From NCBI GenBank assembly GCA_900544475.1, contig UQVU01000002.1:1-43643 (forward strand): a stretch of DNA of 43,643 nucleotides, written 5' to 3'. Position numbers and translations under genes: made by a program. This DNA comes from an uncultured Butyricicoccus sp. (GTDB lineage Bacteria; Bacillota; Clostridia; Oscillospirales; Butyricicoccaceae). Below, piece after piece: positions 1 to 7,727 of this stretch (positions within the stretch are counted from its first letter, which is position 1; every line of letters begins with the position of its first letter). The notes beneath the pieces were generated by a model, which saw only the letters and a list, made by a program, of their open reading frames with translations, made no database searches and was not told the DNA's origin.

Positions 1-36
1 TTCGCAGTTTTTTGCGTTTTGCAGCATCTATTTTTT

Positions 37-50
37 ATTGAATATTCAAT
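37..50. promoter_or_regulatory. 14-bp perfect palindrome, possible operator
   Basis: ATTGAATATTCAAT is a perfect palindrome in the AT-rich stretch 1-217 that precedes the first gene. It lies about 170 bp upstream of the start codon and could be a regulator-binding site for the gene pair that follows. I see no convincing -35/-10 pair in this leader, only a TATTAT at 147-152. The function is inference. Confidence 0.25.
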
Positions 51-217
51 TTTATGCGGATTATCTGTGTTTTCTCCCGTTTTAATGCGTAAAATATTTC
101 GTTTTCTTTCTGAGCCGACTCTTTCGCCCTCCCTCTTTTTGTTTGCTATTATAGAACCACCGAAGCGAAAAGAGCGTTTCGAGATTAAATTTTTCTTGCA
201 AAAGGAGAGTCAAAATC

Positions 218-1810
218 ATGAAAAAACACGAAATCCGCAAACTTTCCGCCGTAACTACCGCGCAGGTAGTACCGCTCGGCACGCGCTGGCGCGACGACGA
301 GCAGCTGCCTGACCATCTCCGCAGACGTGCCAAGGTGAGCGACGAACTTTTCATCTCGAAGAGCGGCGTCGTTGTGGCGAGCGACCTTCGCGTCGGCTTC
401 CTCGCTGAGCGCATCGAGACCGTCTGCATCGCCGTGTCCGATCGGTATGCGCGGTGGAATATTCTTGCCGTTTACGTCGGTGACATCGTGCACCGCTATG
501 CTGTCCGCGCTACCGAGTGGGAGAAACACCCGGAGTTGCCCCGCCTCGACCTCAGCCGCCGTGAGACCGACCTCGTGTATCAGATGTGCGATATTCTCTC
601 CCGCAAGCGCGCCTTTCAGGAGAATATTTACAACATTGACCGTCAAATTGCCCTCGATTTGGTGTCAAATGTACATCGCACAGAGGAACTCGGCGAGTTC
701 GACGAGACTCGCTTCATCGGCCTTCTGACGACCGACCCGCTCGCACTTCCGGTCCTCGAAGCCGTTCTGCTCTCCGCGGTGTGGAGCGAGCCGGCGCTTG
801 AAAACGTTCCGAACTTCGTTTTGAATTTCGTTCTGCCGAACGCACAGTCCACCGTACTACGTGGGCGCGTTGACGAACATTTCCATGCTGTTGATCTCCT
901 TCGCTCGCCTTTCGCGCCCTTCAACCGGGCGATGACGCTTCGACTCGAGAATACGCAGATGCCGGCTCTTCCGTCTGCGGCAAGTGGCCGTCTCGTGTTG
1001 CTCAACCCGGTTGGCGACGCGATCAGCAAGCTTACTGGTGTTCTCGAACAGTGCTCACACGAACAGCTGCTTTCCGGCGATGCCGAGGACCGTCCCTTCG
1101 CAGCGTTTCCCATTACAATCACCACACGTGCTTTCCCTTCCGCGTATGCGTATAACGTGACCCTATCCGCGAACACGCACGAGCTTCGCGAGGAAGACGC
1201 CGATTGCCTGCGACTGGCTGCCGCCAAACTTCTGCGGTATGTGCCGGACGCCACGCGCACGCTGAGCGATGCCATTGATGATCTCGCTTGTCATCCCCGG
1301 GCGTATAGAACAAACCTGCCTGAGCGGTGGATTACGCTAGCGCGTCAGTTCATCCACAGCTTTCTTTTGACCTCCGAGTCTGCACGCGAGACGTTTGACC
1401 GCGTAACCGGAGAGGCCGAGCACTTAAACAAGGAAGCGGAGTTGCGCCGCGCGGAAACAATCGATCGCGGTGTTGCGTTTCTCCTTGACCCGGAGCGCTA
1501 CAAAGACGCCATCTCTCCGCGCCCTGAATATCTTGAGGAGCTTTCCGAGACTGTTGTATTTCCCTACACGTGCAAGGGAGAGAAGCTGCTCGCATACAAT
1601 CCAGATCGTTTTCCCAGCCTTCTACAGCGTGCCGGTGTCGGTCCCGAGCTTGTTCCTAATGTGACACAGGCGCTCAAGGACCGTGCAATTTTCACGTCCG
1701 AGAATGTAAAAATCAACGTTGGCAGCGCGTCTCGCCGCTTCCTTGCCATTTCTCTCTCAAAGTTCAAAAATTCCGTCATTCCGGCCATTCCGGCGGGCAG
1801 CGGGGTGTGA
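218..1810 (+). CDS. Uncharacterised 530-residue protein coupled to a RecQ-like helicase
   Basis: I do not recognise this protein. It starts at an ATG 10 nt after AAAGGAGAG (199-207). It has no signal peptide, membrane segment or Walker A motif, so it looks cytosolic and not an ATPase by itself. The N-terminal 150 residues are charged and β-rich. The middle (about 200-350) has a hydrophobic alternating pattern, with PFAAFPITITTRAFPSAYAY standing out. The last 80 residues (from about CKGEKLLAYNPDRF) resemble a small winged-helix-like module in length and pattern, which is inference. The stop is followed after 3 bp by the helicase start, so the two are almost certainly co-translated and probably act together. 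The base composition is more AT-rich at third codon positions than the chromosomal genes from 6.6 kb on, in keeping with acquired DNA. Possible roles include a DNA-binding partner of the helicase, a replication accessory protein or a defence component. Confidence 0.75.
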   Translation: MKKHEIRKLSAVTTAQVVPLGTRWRDDEQLPDHLRRRAKVSDELFISKSGVVVASDLRVGFLAERIETVCIAVSDRYARWNILAVYVGDIVHRYAVRATEWEKHPELPRLDLSRRETDLVYQMCDILSRKRAFQENIYNIDRQIALDLVSNVHRTEELGEFDETRFIGLLTTDPLALPVLEAVLLSAVWSEPALENVPNFVLNFVLPNAQSTVLRGRVDEHFHAVDLLRSPFAPFNRAMTLRLENTQMPALPSAASGRLVLLNPVGDAISKLTGVLEQCSHEQLLSGDAEDRPFAAFPITITTRAFPSAYAYNVTLSANTHELREEDADCLRLAAAKLLRYVPDATRTLSDAIDDLACHPRAYRTNLPERWITLARQFIHSFLLTSESARETFDRVTGEAEHLNKEAELRRAETIDRGVAFLLDPERYKDAISPRPEYLEELSETVVFPYTCKGEKLLAYNPDRFPSLLQRAGVGPELVPNVTQALKDRAIFTSENVKINVGSASRRFLAISLSKFKNSVIPAIPAGSGV

Positions 1811-1813
1811 TAT

Positions 1814-3013
1814 ATGTTATATACTTACGATATATACGCCGCCATGCAACGGCTTGGTGTAACACAGTTGCGCGAGGAACAGGAAAAGTGCCTCAACTTT
1901 ATCCTGAAAGGCCGCGACGCTCTTATTCGTCTCCGGACCGGCGGTGGCAAATCCCTTCTGTATCAGCTCCCCGCGCTTCTCGATGCGCCGGGGGAGCTGA
2001 CGCTCGTGTTCTCGCCACTGCTCGCCTTGCAGCACGACCAGGTCGATGCCCTTCATAAGAAGGGCATCCGCGCCGACCTGTTAAATTCAGAGCTGTGCAA
2101 GGGCTGCCATGCGGAAACGCTGCACAGCTTTGCGGAGAAGGGCGGCCTCCTGTATCTCTCGCCCGAGCAGCTCCGCCGCGAGGACGTCCGCACCGCGCTC
2201 AGCGCCGCACGGGTACGCCGCGTTGTTGTGGACGAGGCGCATATCCTGCCGCAGGTAGACAACGGATTCCGCAAGGCCTACGCCGAAATCGGCCCGTTCA
2301 TCGACTCGCTGCCCAAACAGCCGCAAATTTTGGCGTTCACGGCAACGGCAACCCGTTCCGACATGAACTACATCGCCAAAAGCCTGCATATGACCGACCC
2401 GAAACACAAGCTGTTCCCGGTTAAGCGTTCGAACATCCAGCTCTATGTCAAAAAGTTCGACGTAAAGGGGAACAGCCGGTTAAAAAGCCGGAAGCGGAAC
2501 ATACGGCTCGCGATGGTTGATGACGTACTGAAAAAGTACCGGAAAAAGGGCGCAACAATCGTCTACTGCCCGACCGTCGGGGACGTCAAGCGCACGACCA
2601 AGTGGCTGCACAGCCGCGACTACCCGGCGAAAGCCTACCACGGCAAGCTCTCCAAGAAGAAGCGCAAGCTCGTACACAAATACTTCCTCCAAAAGAAGCG
2701 CCCCATCGTTGTCGCGACCAACGCATTCGGTCTGGGCATCGACCGCCCGGATGTGCGGCTTGTGGTGCACGCCGGTCTGCCGCTCGGCATCGACTCCTAT
2801 ACGCAGGAAATCGGCCGAGCGGGCCGCGACGGCAAAAAGGCTCGCGCTGTGCTCATATACACACCGAGCGACGCCAATCAGGCAAAGCAGATCCTCCGCA
2901 AGAACAGCGACCCACAGGCGGCCGCTCGCGCAGCCAAGTGCCTCGACGCGCTCCAGAAGGCCATCCGCCACCCCAAAGACCTCTGGCAGCGCATCGACAG
3001 GTTCTTCCGCTGA
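1814..3013 (+). CDS. RecQ-family DEAH helicase, motor core only
   Basis: ATP-dependent 3'-5' DNA helicase of superfamily 2, RecQ type. The visible motifs in order are Walker A TGGGKS (residues 42-47), DEAH (140-143), motif III FTATAT (175-180), motif IV IVYCPT (249-254), motif V ATNAFGLGID (301-310) and motif VI QEIGRAGRDG (331-340). These are diagnostic of RecQ. The protein ends about 50 residues after motif VI, at 399 residues. It therefore lacks the zinc-binding RQC and HRDC domains of the usual 590-720-residue RecQ. Lys/Arg-rich patches (KSRKRN near 224, KKKRK near 281) may replace their DNA contacts. The ATG at 1814 lies 3 bp after the upstream stop, so translation is coupled to the unknown gene. 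Such core-only RecQ proteins occur on mobile elements and in defence-type gene sets, so a housekeeping role is less likely. The stop is followed by a hairpin at 3016-3041. Confidence 0.88.
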   Translation: MLYTYDIYAAMQRLGVTQLREEQEKCLNFILKGRDALIRLRTGGGKSLLYQLPALLDAPGELTLVFSPLLALQHDQVDALHKKGIRADLLNSELCKGCHAETLHSFAEKGGLLYLSPEQLRREDVRTALSAARVRRVVVDEAHILPQVDNGFRKAYAEIGPFIDSLPKQPQILAFTATATRSDMNYIAKSLHMTDPKHKLFPVKRSNIQLYVKKFDVKGNSRLKSRKRNIRLAMVDDVLKKYRKKGATIVYCPTVGDVKRTTKWLHSRDYPAKAYHGKLSKKKRKLVHKYFLQKKRPIVVATNAFGLGIDRPDVRLVVHAGLPLGIDSYTQEIGRAGRDGKKARAVLIYTPSDANQAKQILRKNSDPQAAARAAKCLDALQKAIRHPKDLWQRIDRFFR

Positions 3014-3015
3014 CC

Positions 3016-3041
3016 GTATCAAACGGCGGTTTCGTTGATAC
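3016..3041. other. Hairpin after the helicase gene
   Basis: GTATCAAACG pairs with CGTTGATAC (one bulged A) around a 7-nt loop directly after the helicase stop. No T-run follows, so this is either a weak transcription end or an mRNA-stabilising 3' structure. Confidence 0.35.
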
Positions 3042-3059
3042 AATATACCTTTATACAAG

Positions 3060-3220
3060 GGCAACACCGCACAATTAAAGCGGCGGCGCTTTGCGGAAAT
3101 TCTGTGCCCTGACTTTGTTGCGATTTCACGGTAATACGTCAAGTATTACCGCAAAACCGCGCCTCGTCAGTACGCAAAATTTACTCGCAAATCGCTCTTG
3201 TCCAATTATGCGGTATTGCC
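3060..3220 (+). repeat. 161-bp MITE-like element, copy 1
   Basis: Non-coding repeat with imperfect terminal inverted repeats, GGCAACACCGCACAATT at the left and CCAATTATGCGGTATTGCC at the right, which read as GGCAAYACCGCAYAATT from both ends. A central hairpin CGGTAATAC-gtcaa-GTATTACCG lies at 3129-3151. CAAG directly flanks both ends (3056-3059 and 3221-3224), consistent with a 4-bp target duplication. A second copy in the opposite orientation at 15783-15943 has the same length and differs at only 2 positions. It codes for nothing and must be moved by a transposase elsewhere, as known for MITEs. Confidence 0.85.
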
Positions 3221-3274
3221 CAAGGTTAAACTGCCCCCGAAAAGGCAACCCTAAAACAAAAGGAGGAGATTTTC

Positions 3275-3454
3275 ATGACAAGAGAATTTCAGCGGGCGCA
3301 GGTCTATCAGATTTTAGCGCTCAACGACGCGATGCTGCAAAGCGGCAGCATTTCCCGCGACGCGCACGACTTTGTGCGCCGGGTGCAGACCGAGAAGTTG
3401 ACAAAACTGCACGGACGCGGTACACTGAACGCACGCGGCGCGGATTTCAGCTGA
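3275..3454 (+). CDS. 59-residue small protein preceding the recombinase
   Basis: A short frame starting MTREFQRAQVYQILALND and ending NARGADFS, with an excellent Shine-Dalgarno GGAGGAG (3262-3268) 6 nt before its ATG. It ends 10 bp before the recombinase start, so the two form an operon. The middle (LNDAMLQSGSISRDAHDFVR) has the helix-turn-helix rhythm of SHOCT-like short C-terminal domains. That resemblance is inference from pattern only. Small basic or amphipathic proteins next to serine recombinases can be directionality factors or partners, but nothing in the sequence proves it here. It has no signal peptide or membrane segment. Confidence 0.72.
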   Translation: MTREFQRAQVYQILALNDAMLQSGSISRDAHDFVRRVQTEKLTKLHGRGTLNARGADFS

Positions 3455-3464
3455 GGCGGCCGCC

Positions 3465-5174
3465 ATGGATGTCCGCAGACTGGACGAAATGCAGGCGCAG
3501 GGCCGCAGCATCTTTGACGCCGCGCTTTCCGTAGCCTACTACGCCCGCGTTTCGACCGACAAGGAGGAGCAGATCAACAGCCTCGGCAATCAGGTCCGCT
3601 ACTTTGAGGACTATATCCGCGCCAATCCGCACTGGACCTTTGCCGGCGGCTACGTGGACGAGGGCATCAGCGGCACCTCGGTCGAGGGACGCGAGCAGTT
3701 TCTCCGCATGATCGAGGACGCCAAAGCCGGGCGGTTCGACCTCATTGTGACCAAGGAGATCAGCCGCTTCGCCCGCAACACCCTCGACAGCATCGGCTAC
3801 ACGCGCGAGCTGCTGCGGCACGGCGTCGGCGTGTTCTTTCAGAACGACAACATCAACACCTTCGACCGGGACGCCGAACTGCGCCTCACCATCATGTCCT
3901 CCATCGCGCAGGACGAGGTGCGTAAGCTGTCCGAACGGACCCGTTTCGGCTTCAAGCGGGCGCAGGAGAACGGCGTCCTGCTCGGGCAGAACAACCTGTT
4001 CGGCTACAACAAGGCGGACGGACGGCTGGAAATCGTCGAGAGCGAGGCCGCCGTTGTCCGCGAGGTGTTCGAGCGCTACACCGCCGGTTCGCTCGGTCTG
4101 CGCGCCATCGCAAACGACCTCGAGCGCCGCGGTGTGCGCGGACGGCAAGGGCGCCCCCTCACCTACTCCACACTCTACGGCATGATACGCAACCCGAAAT
4201 ACAAGGGCTGCTACGCCGGGCGGCGCTACGCGACCCGCGACTACCGCGACAAGCGCAGCTACCGTCTGGACGAGGACAAGTGGATCGTCCACGAGGACGA
4301 CCGCGTGCCCGCTATTGTTTCCGAGGAGATGTGGGACGAGGCGAACCGCCTGCTCGCCGCGCGCGGGCAGACCATGAAGCAGCACGCGCAGGCCTCCCAG
4401 AACCGCTACGCTTACAGCGGCAAGCTGATCTGCGCGAAGCACGGCACGACCTTCCACCGCCACATCTACAAGAGCAAATCGCGCGGCGAAATCGAATGCT
4501 GGAACTGCAAGCGCTACCGCGAAAAGGGCCGCGAGGGCGGCTGCAACTCCCCCACGATTTACAGCCGCGAACTCGACCGCATTCTCGAACGGGTCTTTGC
4601 ACAGGTATCGGACGAGCAGTCCGCCGCCATGCAGGAGTACCTCGACAACCTCCGCGCCTACGCTTCTCAGCAGGACACCGCCCCTGCCCTCGCCGCCGTG
4701 GAGCGCGAGATGGAAACGCTTGCGCAGCGCAAGGAAAAGCTGCTCGACCTGGCGCTCTCCGGAGCGCTCTCGAACGAGGAATTCAAGCAGCGGAACGAGG
4801 CCTGCAACGCCCGTCTTGCCGAACTGGAGGCGCAGCAGAAGTCGCTCCGCTCCGCCGACAAAACGCTCGAAGAGCGCATCCGCCGTGTGGATGAGCTGCG
4901 CCGCACCATCGAGCAGCAGTGGAAAAGCAACTGCGGCTTCTCGCGCGAGATGTCCAAGGCGCTCGTGGACCGCATCGTTGTGGACGCGGACGAGAGCCGC
5001 ACGAAAATCTCGCTCGACATCTATCTGACGCTCGGCCGCGAATACCGCGCGGAATACGCCCGTCAGGGACGGAAAAGCTCCATCCTTTCGCTTGACGAGA
5101 TACACATCTCACAGGCGCAGGTATCCCGTCTGGAAAAGGGCGCGCTCGCGCACATCCGCGAGGGTCTGGCGTAA
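3465..5174 (+). CDS. Large serine recombinase (site-specific integrase)
   Basis: Catalyses integration and excision of a mobile element by serine-mediated strand exchange. Domains in order: an N-terminal resolvase catalytic domain with the nucleophile Ser30 in YYARVSTDKE and the conserved EISRFARNT block; a recombinase DNA-binding domain (about 185-300); a zinc-ribbon-like segment with KLICAKHG...CWNCKRY...GGCNSP (about 320-365); and a coiled-coil Glu/Arg-rich region (about 410-490) before the C-terminal tail. At 569 residues it is full length for the large serine recombinases of clostridial integrative elements (TnpX/TndX type). It is expressed behind the 59-residue gene. It ends at a strong terminator and the next gene is a convergent housekeeping gene, so this is probably the outer end of the element. 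Confidence 0.93.
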   Translation: MDVRRLDEMQAQGRSIFDAALSVAYYARVSTDKEEQINSLGNQVRYFEDYIRANPHWTFAGGYVDEGISGTSVEGREQFLRMIEDAKAGRFDLIVTKEISRFARNTLDSIGYTRELLRHGVGVFFQNDNINTFDRDAELRLTIMSSIAQDEVRKLSERTRFGFKRAQENGVLLGQNNLFGYNKADGRLEIVESEAAVVREVFERYTAGSLGLRAIANDLERRGVRGRQGRPLTYSTLYGMIRNPKYKGCYAGRRYATRDYRDKRSYRLDEDKWIVHEDDRVPAIVSEEMWDEANRLLAARGQTMKQHAQASQNRYAYSGKLICAKHGTTFHRHIYKSKSRGEIECWNCKRYREKGREGGCNSPTIYSRELDRILERVFAQVSDEQSAAMQEYLDNLRAYASQQDTAPALAAVEREMETLAQRKEKLLDLALSGALSNEEFKQRNEACNARLAELEAQQKSLRSADKTLEERIRRVDELRRTIEQQWKSNCGFSREMSKALVDRIVVDADESRTKISLDIYLTLGREYRAEYARQGRKSSILSLDEIHISQAQVSRLEKGALAHIREGLA

Positions 5175-5179
5175 CGAAA

Positions 5180-5225
5180 ACTCCCCTGCACGCACGGAAA
5201 ACGGCGCACAGGGGAGTCTTTTTTG
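5180..5225 (+). terminator. Intrinsic terminator after the recombinase
   Basis: ACTCCCCTG (5180-5188) pairs perfectly with CAGGGGAGT (5209-5217), followed by a T-rich run. On the minus strand the hairpin is followed by TTTT, so it may also stop wecC transcription. Confidence 0.85.
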
Positions 5226-5239
5226 CAATTTTGGAAGAA

Positions 5240-6442
5240 TTACTCCATCAGGCCGACGCAGTCGTAATACGGCTTCTCGGCAATCAACTTCTTGTTATCC
5301 TTAAACAGAGTATGACCCAGAGTAATCACGAGGTAATCCGCCTTCTTGAGAATTTCCTCGAAGGAAACGTTCGGGATGCCCTGAACCTCGGTGTCCTTTG
5401 CGAACGGCTCGCAGGCGATGACGTTCACGCCCTTCTCCTGAAGAACGTGGCACAGCTCGATAGACGGGGACTCACGCAGGTCGTCAACGTCCGGCTTGTA
5501 GGACAGGCCGAGCACGCCGACCGTATCCGTGACCTTCTTCATCTCGGAAACGACCTTGCCTGCAACAAAGACCGGCTTGTTCTCGTTGCGCTCGCGGGCG
5601 GCGAGGATAACCTTCGCCTCAGCCGGGAACTGCTCATAGATGAACCACGGGTCAACCGCGATGCAGTGGCCGCCGACGCCGACGCCCGGGGTCAGAATGT
5701 TGACGCGCGGATGGCAGTTCGCGAGCTTGATAAGCTCGAATACGTCGATGCCCATCTTGTCGCAGATAACCGACAGCTCGTTCGCGTAAGCGATGTTGAC
5801 ATCACGGAAGGTGTTCTCGGTCAGCTTGCACATCTCGGCGGTCAGGTCATCGGTCTTGTGGACAACGCCCTTGTCGAGCACCTTTTCGTAGATGGAAGCC
5901 GCCATTTCAGCCGCCTCGGGCGTGCGTGCGCCGACGATGCGGTCGTTGTTCTTCAGCTCGTACATCATGTTGCCCGGGATAACGCGCTCGGGGCAGTGCG
6001 CAACATGGATCTTCTCCATCGGAATGCCGGACTCCTCGGAGAGCACGCGGGCGAGCATTTCGGAGGTATGCGGCGGAACGGTAGACTCCAGAATAACGAG
6101 GTTGGGCGCTTCGAGCACCTTGCCTGCCATGCGGCCGGCGGACTCGACGAACTTCAGGTCAGCCTTGTGGCTGCCGGTTTCGTCCTTGTAGAACGGCGTC
6201 GGTACCGAGATATAGAATACGTCGGACTTACCGAGCGTGTCGGAGAAGTGCAGATGACCGTGCGCCACTGCTTTTTCAAACGCCTCCTGCAGGCCCGGCT
6301 CGACAATGTGGATGTGGCCGCCCTGAAGGGTTTCGATGGTTTTCTTATTGACGTCAAAGCCGCAGACCTCAAAACCGGCTTCTGCGAGGGTGATCGCGGT
6401 CGGCAGGCCGATGTAGCCAAGACCCATGACAGTAATTTTCAT
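5240..6442 (-). CDS. wecC: UDP-N-acetyl-D-mannosamine dehydrogenase
   Basis: NAD-dependent two-step oxidation of UDP-ManNAc to UDP-ManNAc-uronate, a cytosolic precursor for surface polysaccharide. Seen: the Rossmann motif GLGYIGLPTA (residues 7-16), the central-domain block TENTFRDVNIAYANELS (about 208-224), and the catalytic Cys260 in GVGVGGHCIAVDPW. The C-terminal UDP-binding domain follows. The length of 400 is normal for the UDP-glucose/GDP-mannose dehydrogenase family. Within the family, the sequence around the catalytic Cys and the HCPERV-type block fit WecC better than UDP-glucose dehydrogenase, but substrate choice is not proven. No other polysaccharide gene is nearby. It is transcribed divergently from cysE from its own promoter (6477-6504). 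Confidence 0.88.
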   Translation of the reverse strand: MKITVMGLGYIGLPTAITLAEAGFEVCGFDVNKKTIETLQGGHIHIVEPGLQEAFEKAVAHGHLHFSDTLGKSDVFYISVPTPFYKDETGSHKADLKFVESAGRMAGKVLEAPNLVILESTVPPHTSEMLARVLSEESGIPMEKIHVAHCPERVIPGNMMYELKNNDRIVGARTPEAAEMAASIYEKVLDKGVVHKTDDLTAEMCKLTENTFRDVNIAYANELSVICDKMGIDVFELIKLANCHPRVNILTPGVGVGGHCIAVDPWFIYEQFPAEAKVILAARERNENKPVFVAGKVVSEMKKVTDTVGVLGLSYKPDVDDLRESPSIELCHVLQEKGVNVIACEPFAKDTEVQGIPNVSFEEILKKADYLVITLGHTLFKDNKKLIAEKPYYDCVGLME

Positions 6443-6476
6443 AGTTTTCTTACCTCATTCAGCGTAATCTTCTTAC

Positions 6477-6504
6477 ATTATACCACTTTTTTCGCAAAGT
6501 TCAA
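6477..6504 (-). promoter_or_regulatory. wecC promoter
   Basis: On the minus strand TTGAAC (6504-6499), a 16-bp spacer and TATAAT (6482-6477). It is back to back with the cysE promoter. Confidence 0.7.
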
Positions 6505-6512
6505 CGTAGTGT

Positions 6513-6541
6513 TTGAATTTTTACGAGAATACGTCTATAAT
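6513..6541 (+). promoter_or_regulatory. cysE promoter
   Basis: TTGAAT (6513-6518), a 17-bp spacer and TATAAT (6536-6541). It leaves a leader of about 60 nt before the start at 6608. No T-box or other riboswitch fits in that space. Confidence 0.75.
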
Positions 6542-6607
6542 GTATTACATAGTGTTTTTCGCGGATATGATTTTCCGCTCGATTTCCAAGGAATGGATGT
6601 ATGTATT

Positions 6608-7279
6608 ATGTTTTTCAAGGGCCTGCTCGACGACGCCCGTTCGATACGTGACCGCGACCCTGCGGCGCGCACGACGCTTGAGGTCGTCCTTCTCTATCAG
6701 GGCTTCCACGCTCTGTTCTACCACCGCCAGGCGCACTGGCTCTACGAGCACAAGCACTTTTTCCTCGCGCGTGCCCTTTCGCAGTTCGCGCGGCATATGA
6801 CCGGCATCGAGATACACCCCGGCGCCAAAATCGGCCGCCGCCTGTTCATCGACCACGGCATGGGCATCGTCATCGGCGAGACCGCCGAAATCGGCGACGA
6901 CTGCACCATCTACCACGGCGTCACCCTCGGCGGCACCGGCAAGGACACCGGCAAGCGCCACCCGACCATCGGCAACAACGTGCTGATCTCGACGGGCGCG
7001 AAGGTGCTCGGCCCGTTCACCGTCGGCGACAACAGCCGCATCGGCGCGAACGCCGTCGTGCTTCAGGAAGTGCCGCCCGACTCGACCGTTGTCGGCGTCA
7101 AGGCGCGTGTCGTCAAAATCGCCGGCCAGCGCGTCGGTTCTTCCCCGGCCTACACCCTCGACCAGATTCATCTGCCCGACCCGCTTACGCAGGAGCTGTG
7201 CCGCCTGCAGAGCCGCGTCTACGCGAACGAGCAGAAGCTCCGCAAGGAAGAGGAGCGCGAGCGCGAATCCGACCAGTAA
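6608..7279 (+). CDS. cysE: Serine O-acetyltransferase
   Basis: Acetylates L-serine with acetyl-CoA, the committed step of cysteine synthesis. The C-terminal half is a left-handed β-helix of hexapeptide repeats (from GIEIHPGAKIGRRL through IGANAVVLQEV). It contains the active-site block FIDHGMGIVIGETAEIG and HGVTLGGTGK. The N-terminal helical domain begins MFFKGLLDDARSIRDRDP, as is typical of the short CysE form of Firmicutes. I start at ATG 6608, 15 nt after AAGGA (6588-6592). The ATG at 6593 abuts that AAGGA and is unlikely, and the frame stays open far upstream only by chance. The product is 223 residues with a charged Glu/Arg tail. Serine for it could come from the nearby serA/serC. Confidence 0.9.
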   Translation: MFFKGLLDDARSIRDRDPAARTTLEVVLLYQGFHALFYHRQAHWLYEHKHFFLARALSQFARHMTGIEIHPGAKIGRRLFIDHGMGIVIGETAEIGDDCTIYHGVTLGGTGKDTGKRHPTIGNNVLISTGAKVLGPFTVGDNSRIGANAVVLQEVPPDSTVVGVKARVVKIAGQRVGSSPAYTLDQIHLPDPLTQELCRLQSRVYANEQKLRKEEERERESDQ

Positions 7280-7287
7280 CAAACAGA

Positions 7288-7322
7288 AATCCCTCCGGGC
7301 TGCATTCCGGAGGGATTTTTTG
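7288..7322 (+). terminator. cysE terminator
   Basis: AATCCCTCCGG (7288-7298) pairs with CCGGAGGGATT (7307-7317), followed by a T-run. It separates cysE from the convergent mrnC. Confidence 0.9.
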
Positions 7323-7325
7323 CGC

Positions 7326-7727
7326 TCAGAACGTCTCGGCGATCCTGCCGAACAGCTCATTGATGCGGTCGTACCGCTGTTTGAGATACAGCCAGCCGAA
7401 CAGCGCCTCAAGCGCGGTCGCGTGCGCGTACTCCGCTACCGTTGCCGACTTGGGCACGGTTTTCGGCTTCGCGTTGCGGCCGTGACGATAGACGGTCTGC
7501 TCCTCCTCGGTGAGGTCGGGCAGAATGTGCTCGATGGCCTTCGCCTGCGCGGAGGCGCGGACGAGCGCGATGGTCTGACTGTGCAGATTTTTCGCTGTCT
7601 GCGTGCCGCCGCAGGCGAGATGGGTGCGAACCAGTATCTCATAAACGGCATCGCCCACATGGGCGAGCGCGAGGCTCGACATGCGGGCGATAGCGGCATC
7701 ATCCAGCAGAGGATGAAGATAATCCAT
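7326..7727 (-). CDS. mrnC: Mini-ribonuclease III
   Basis: Dimeric double-strand-specific endoribonuclease that matures the 5' and 3' ends of 23S rRNA. It has only the RNase III catalytic domain. The signature HVGDAVYE lies at residues 23-30 with the metal-binding Asp26, and EYAHATALEALFGWLYL carries the second acidic cluster. At 133 residues it matches the family and lacks a dsRNA-binding domain, as expected. Its ATG overlaps the rnfB stop by 1 nt (TAATG). It is therefore the last cistron of the rnf operon rather than next to cysS, where it often sits in Firmicutes. Confidence 0.92.
   Translation of the reverse strand: MDYLHPLLDDAAIARMSSLALAHVGDAVYEILVRTHLACGGTQTAKNLHSQTIALVRASAQAKAIEHILPDLTEEEQTVYRHGRNAKPKTVPKSATVAEYAHATALEALFGWLYLKQRYDRINELFGRIAETF

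Noticed and set aside
218..1810. First gene as a superfamily 3 helicase or phage primase
   Set aside because: The C-terminal module gives that impression, but there is no Walker A or B motif anywhere in the protein.
5231..6607. Upstream in-frame extension of cysE across the wecC locus
   Set aside because: CysE proteins of this type start at MFFK. The extension is antisense to wecC, and the cysE promoter lies at 6513-6541.
6442..6608. T-box or SAM-type riboswitch upstream of cysE
   Set aside because: The leader from the promoter to the start is only about 60 nt and shows no conserved T-box or SAM elements.
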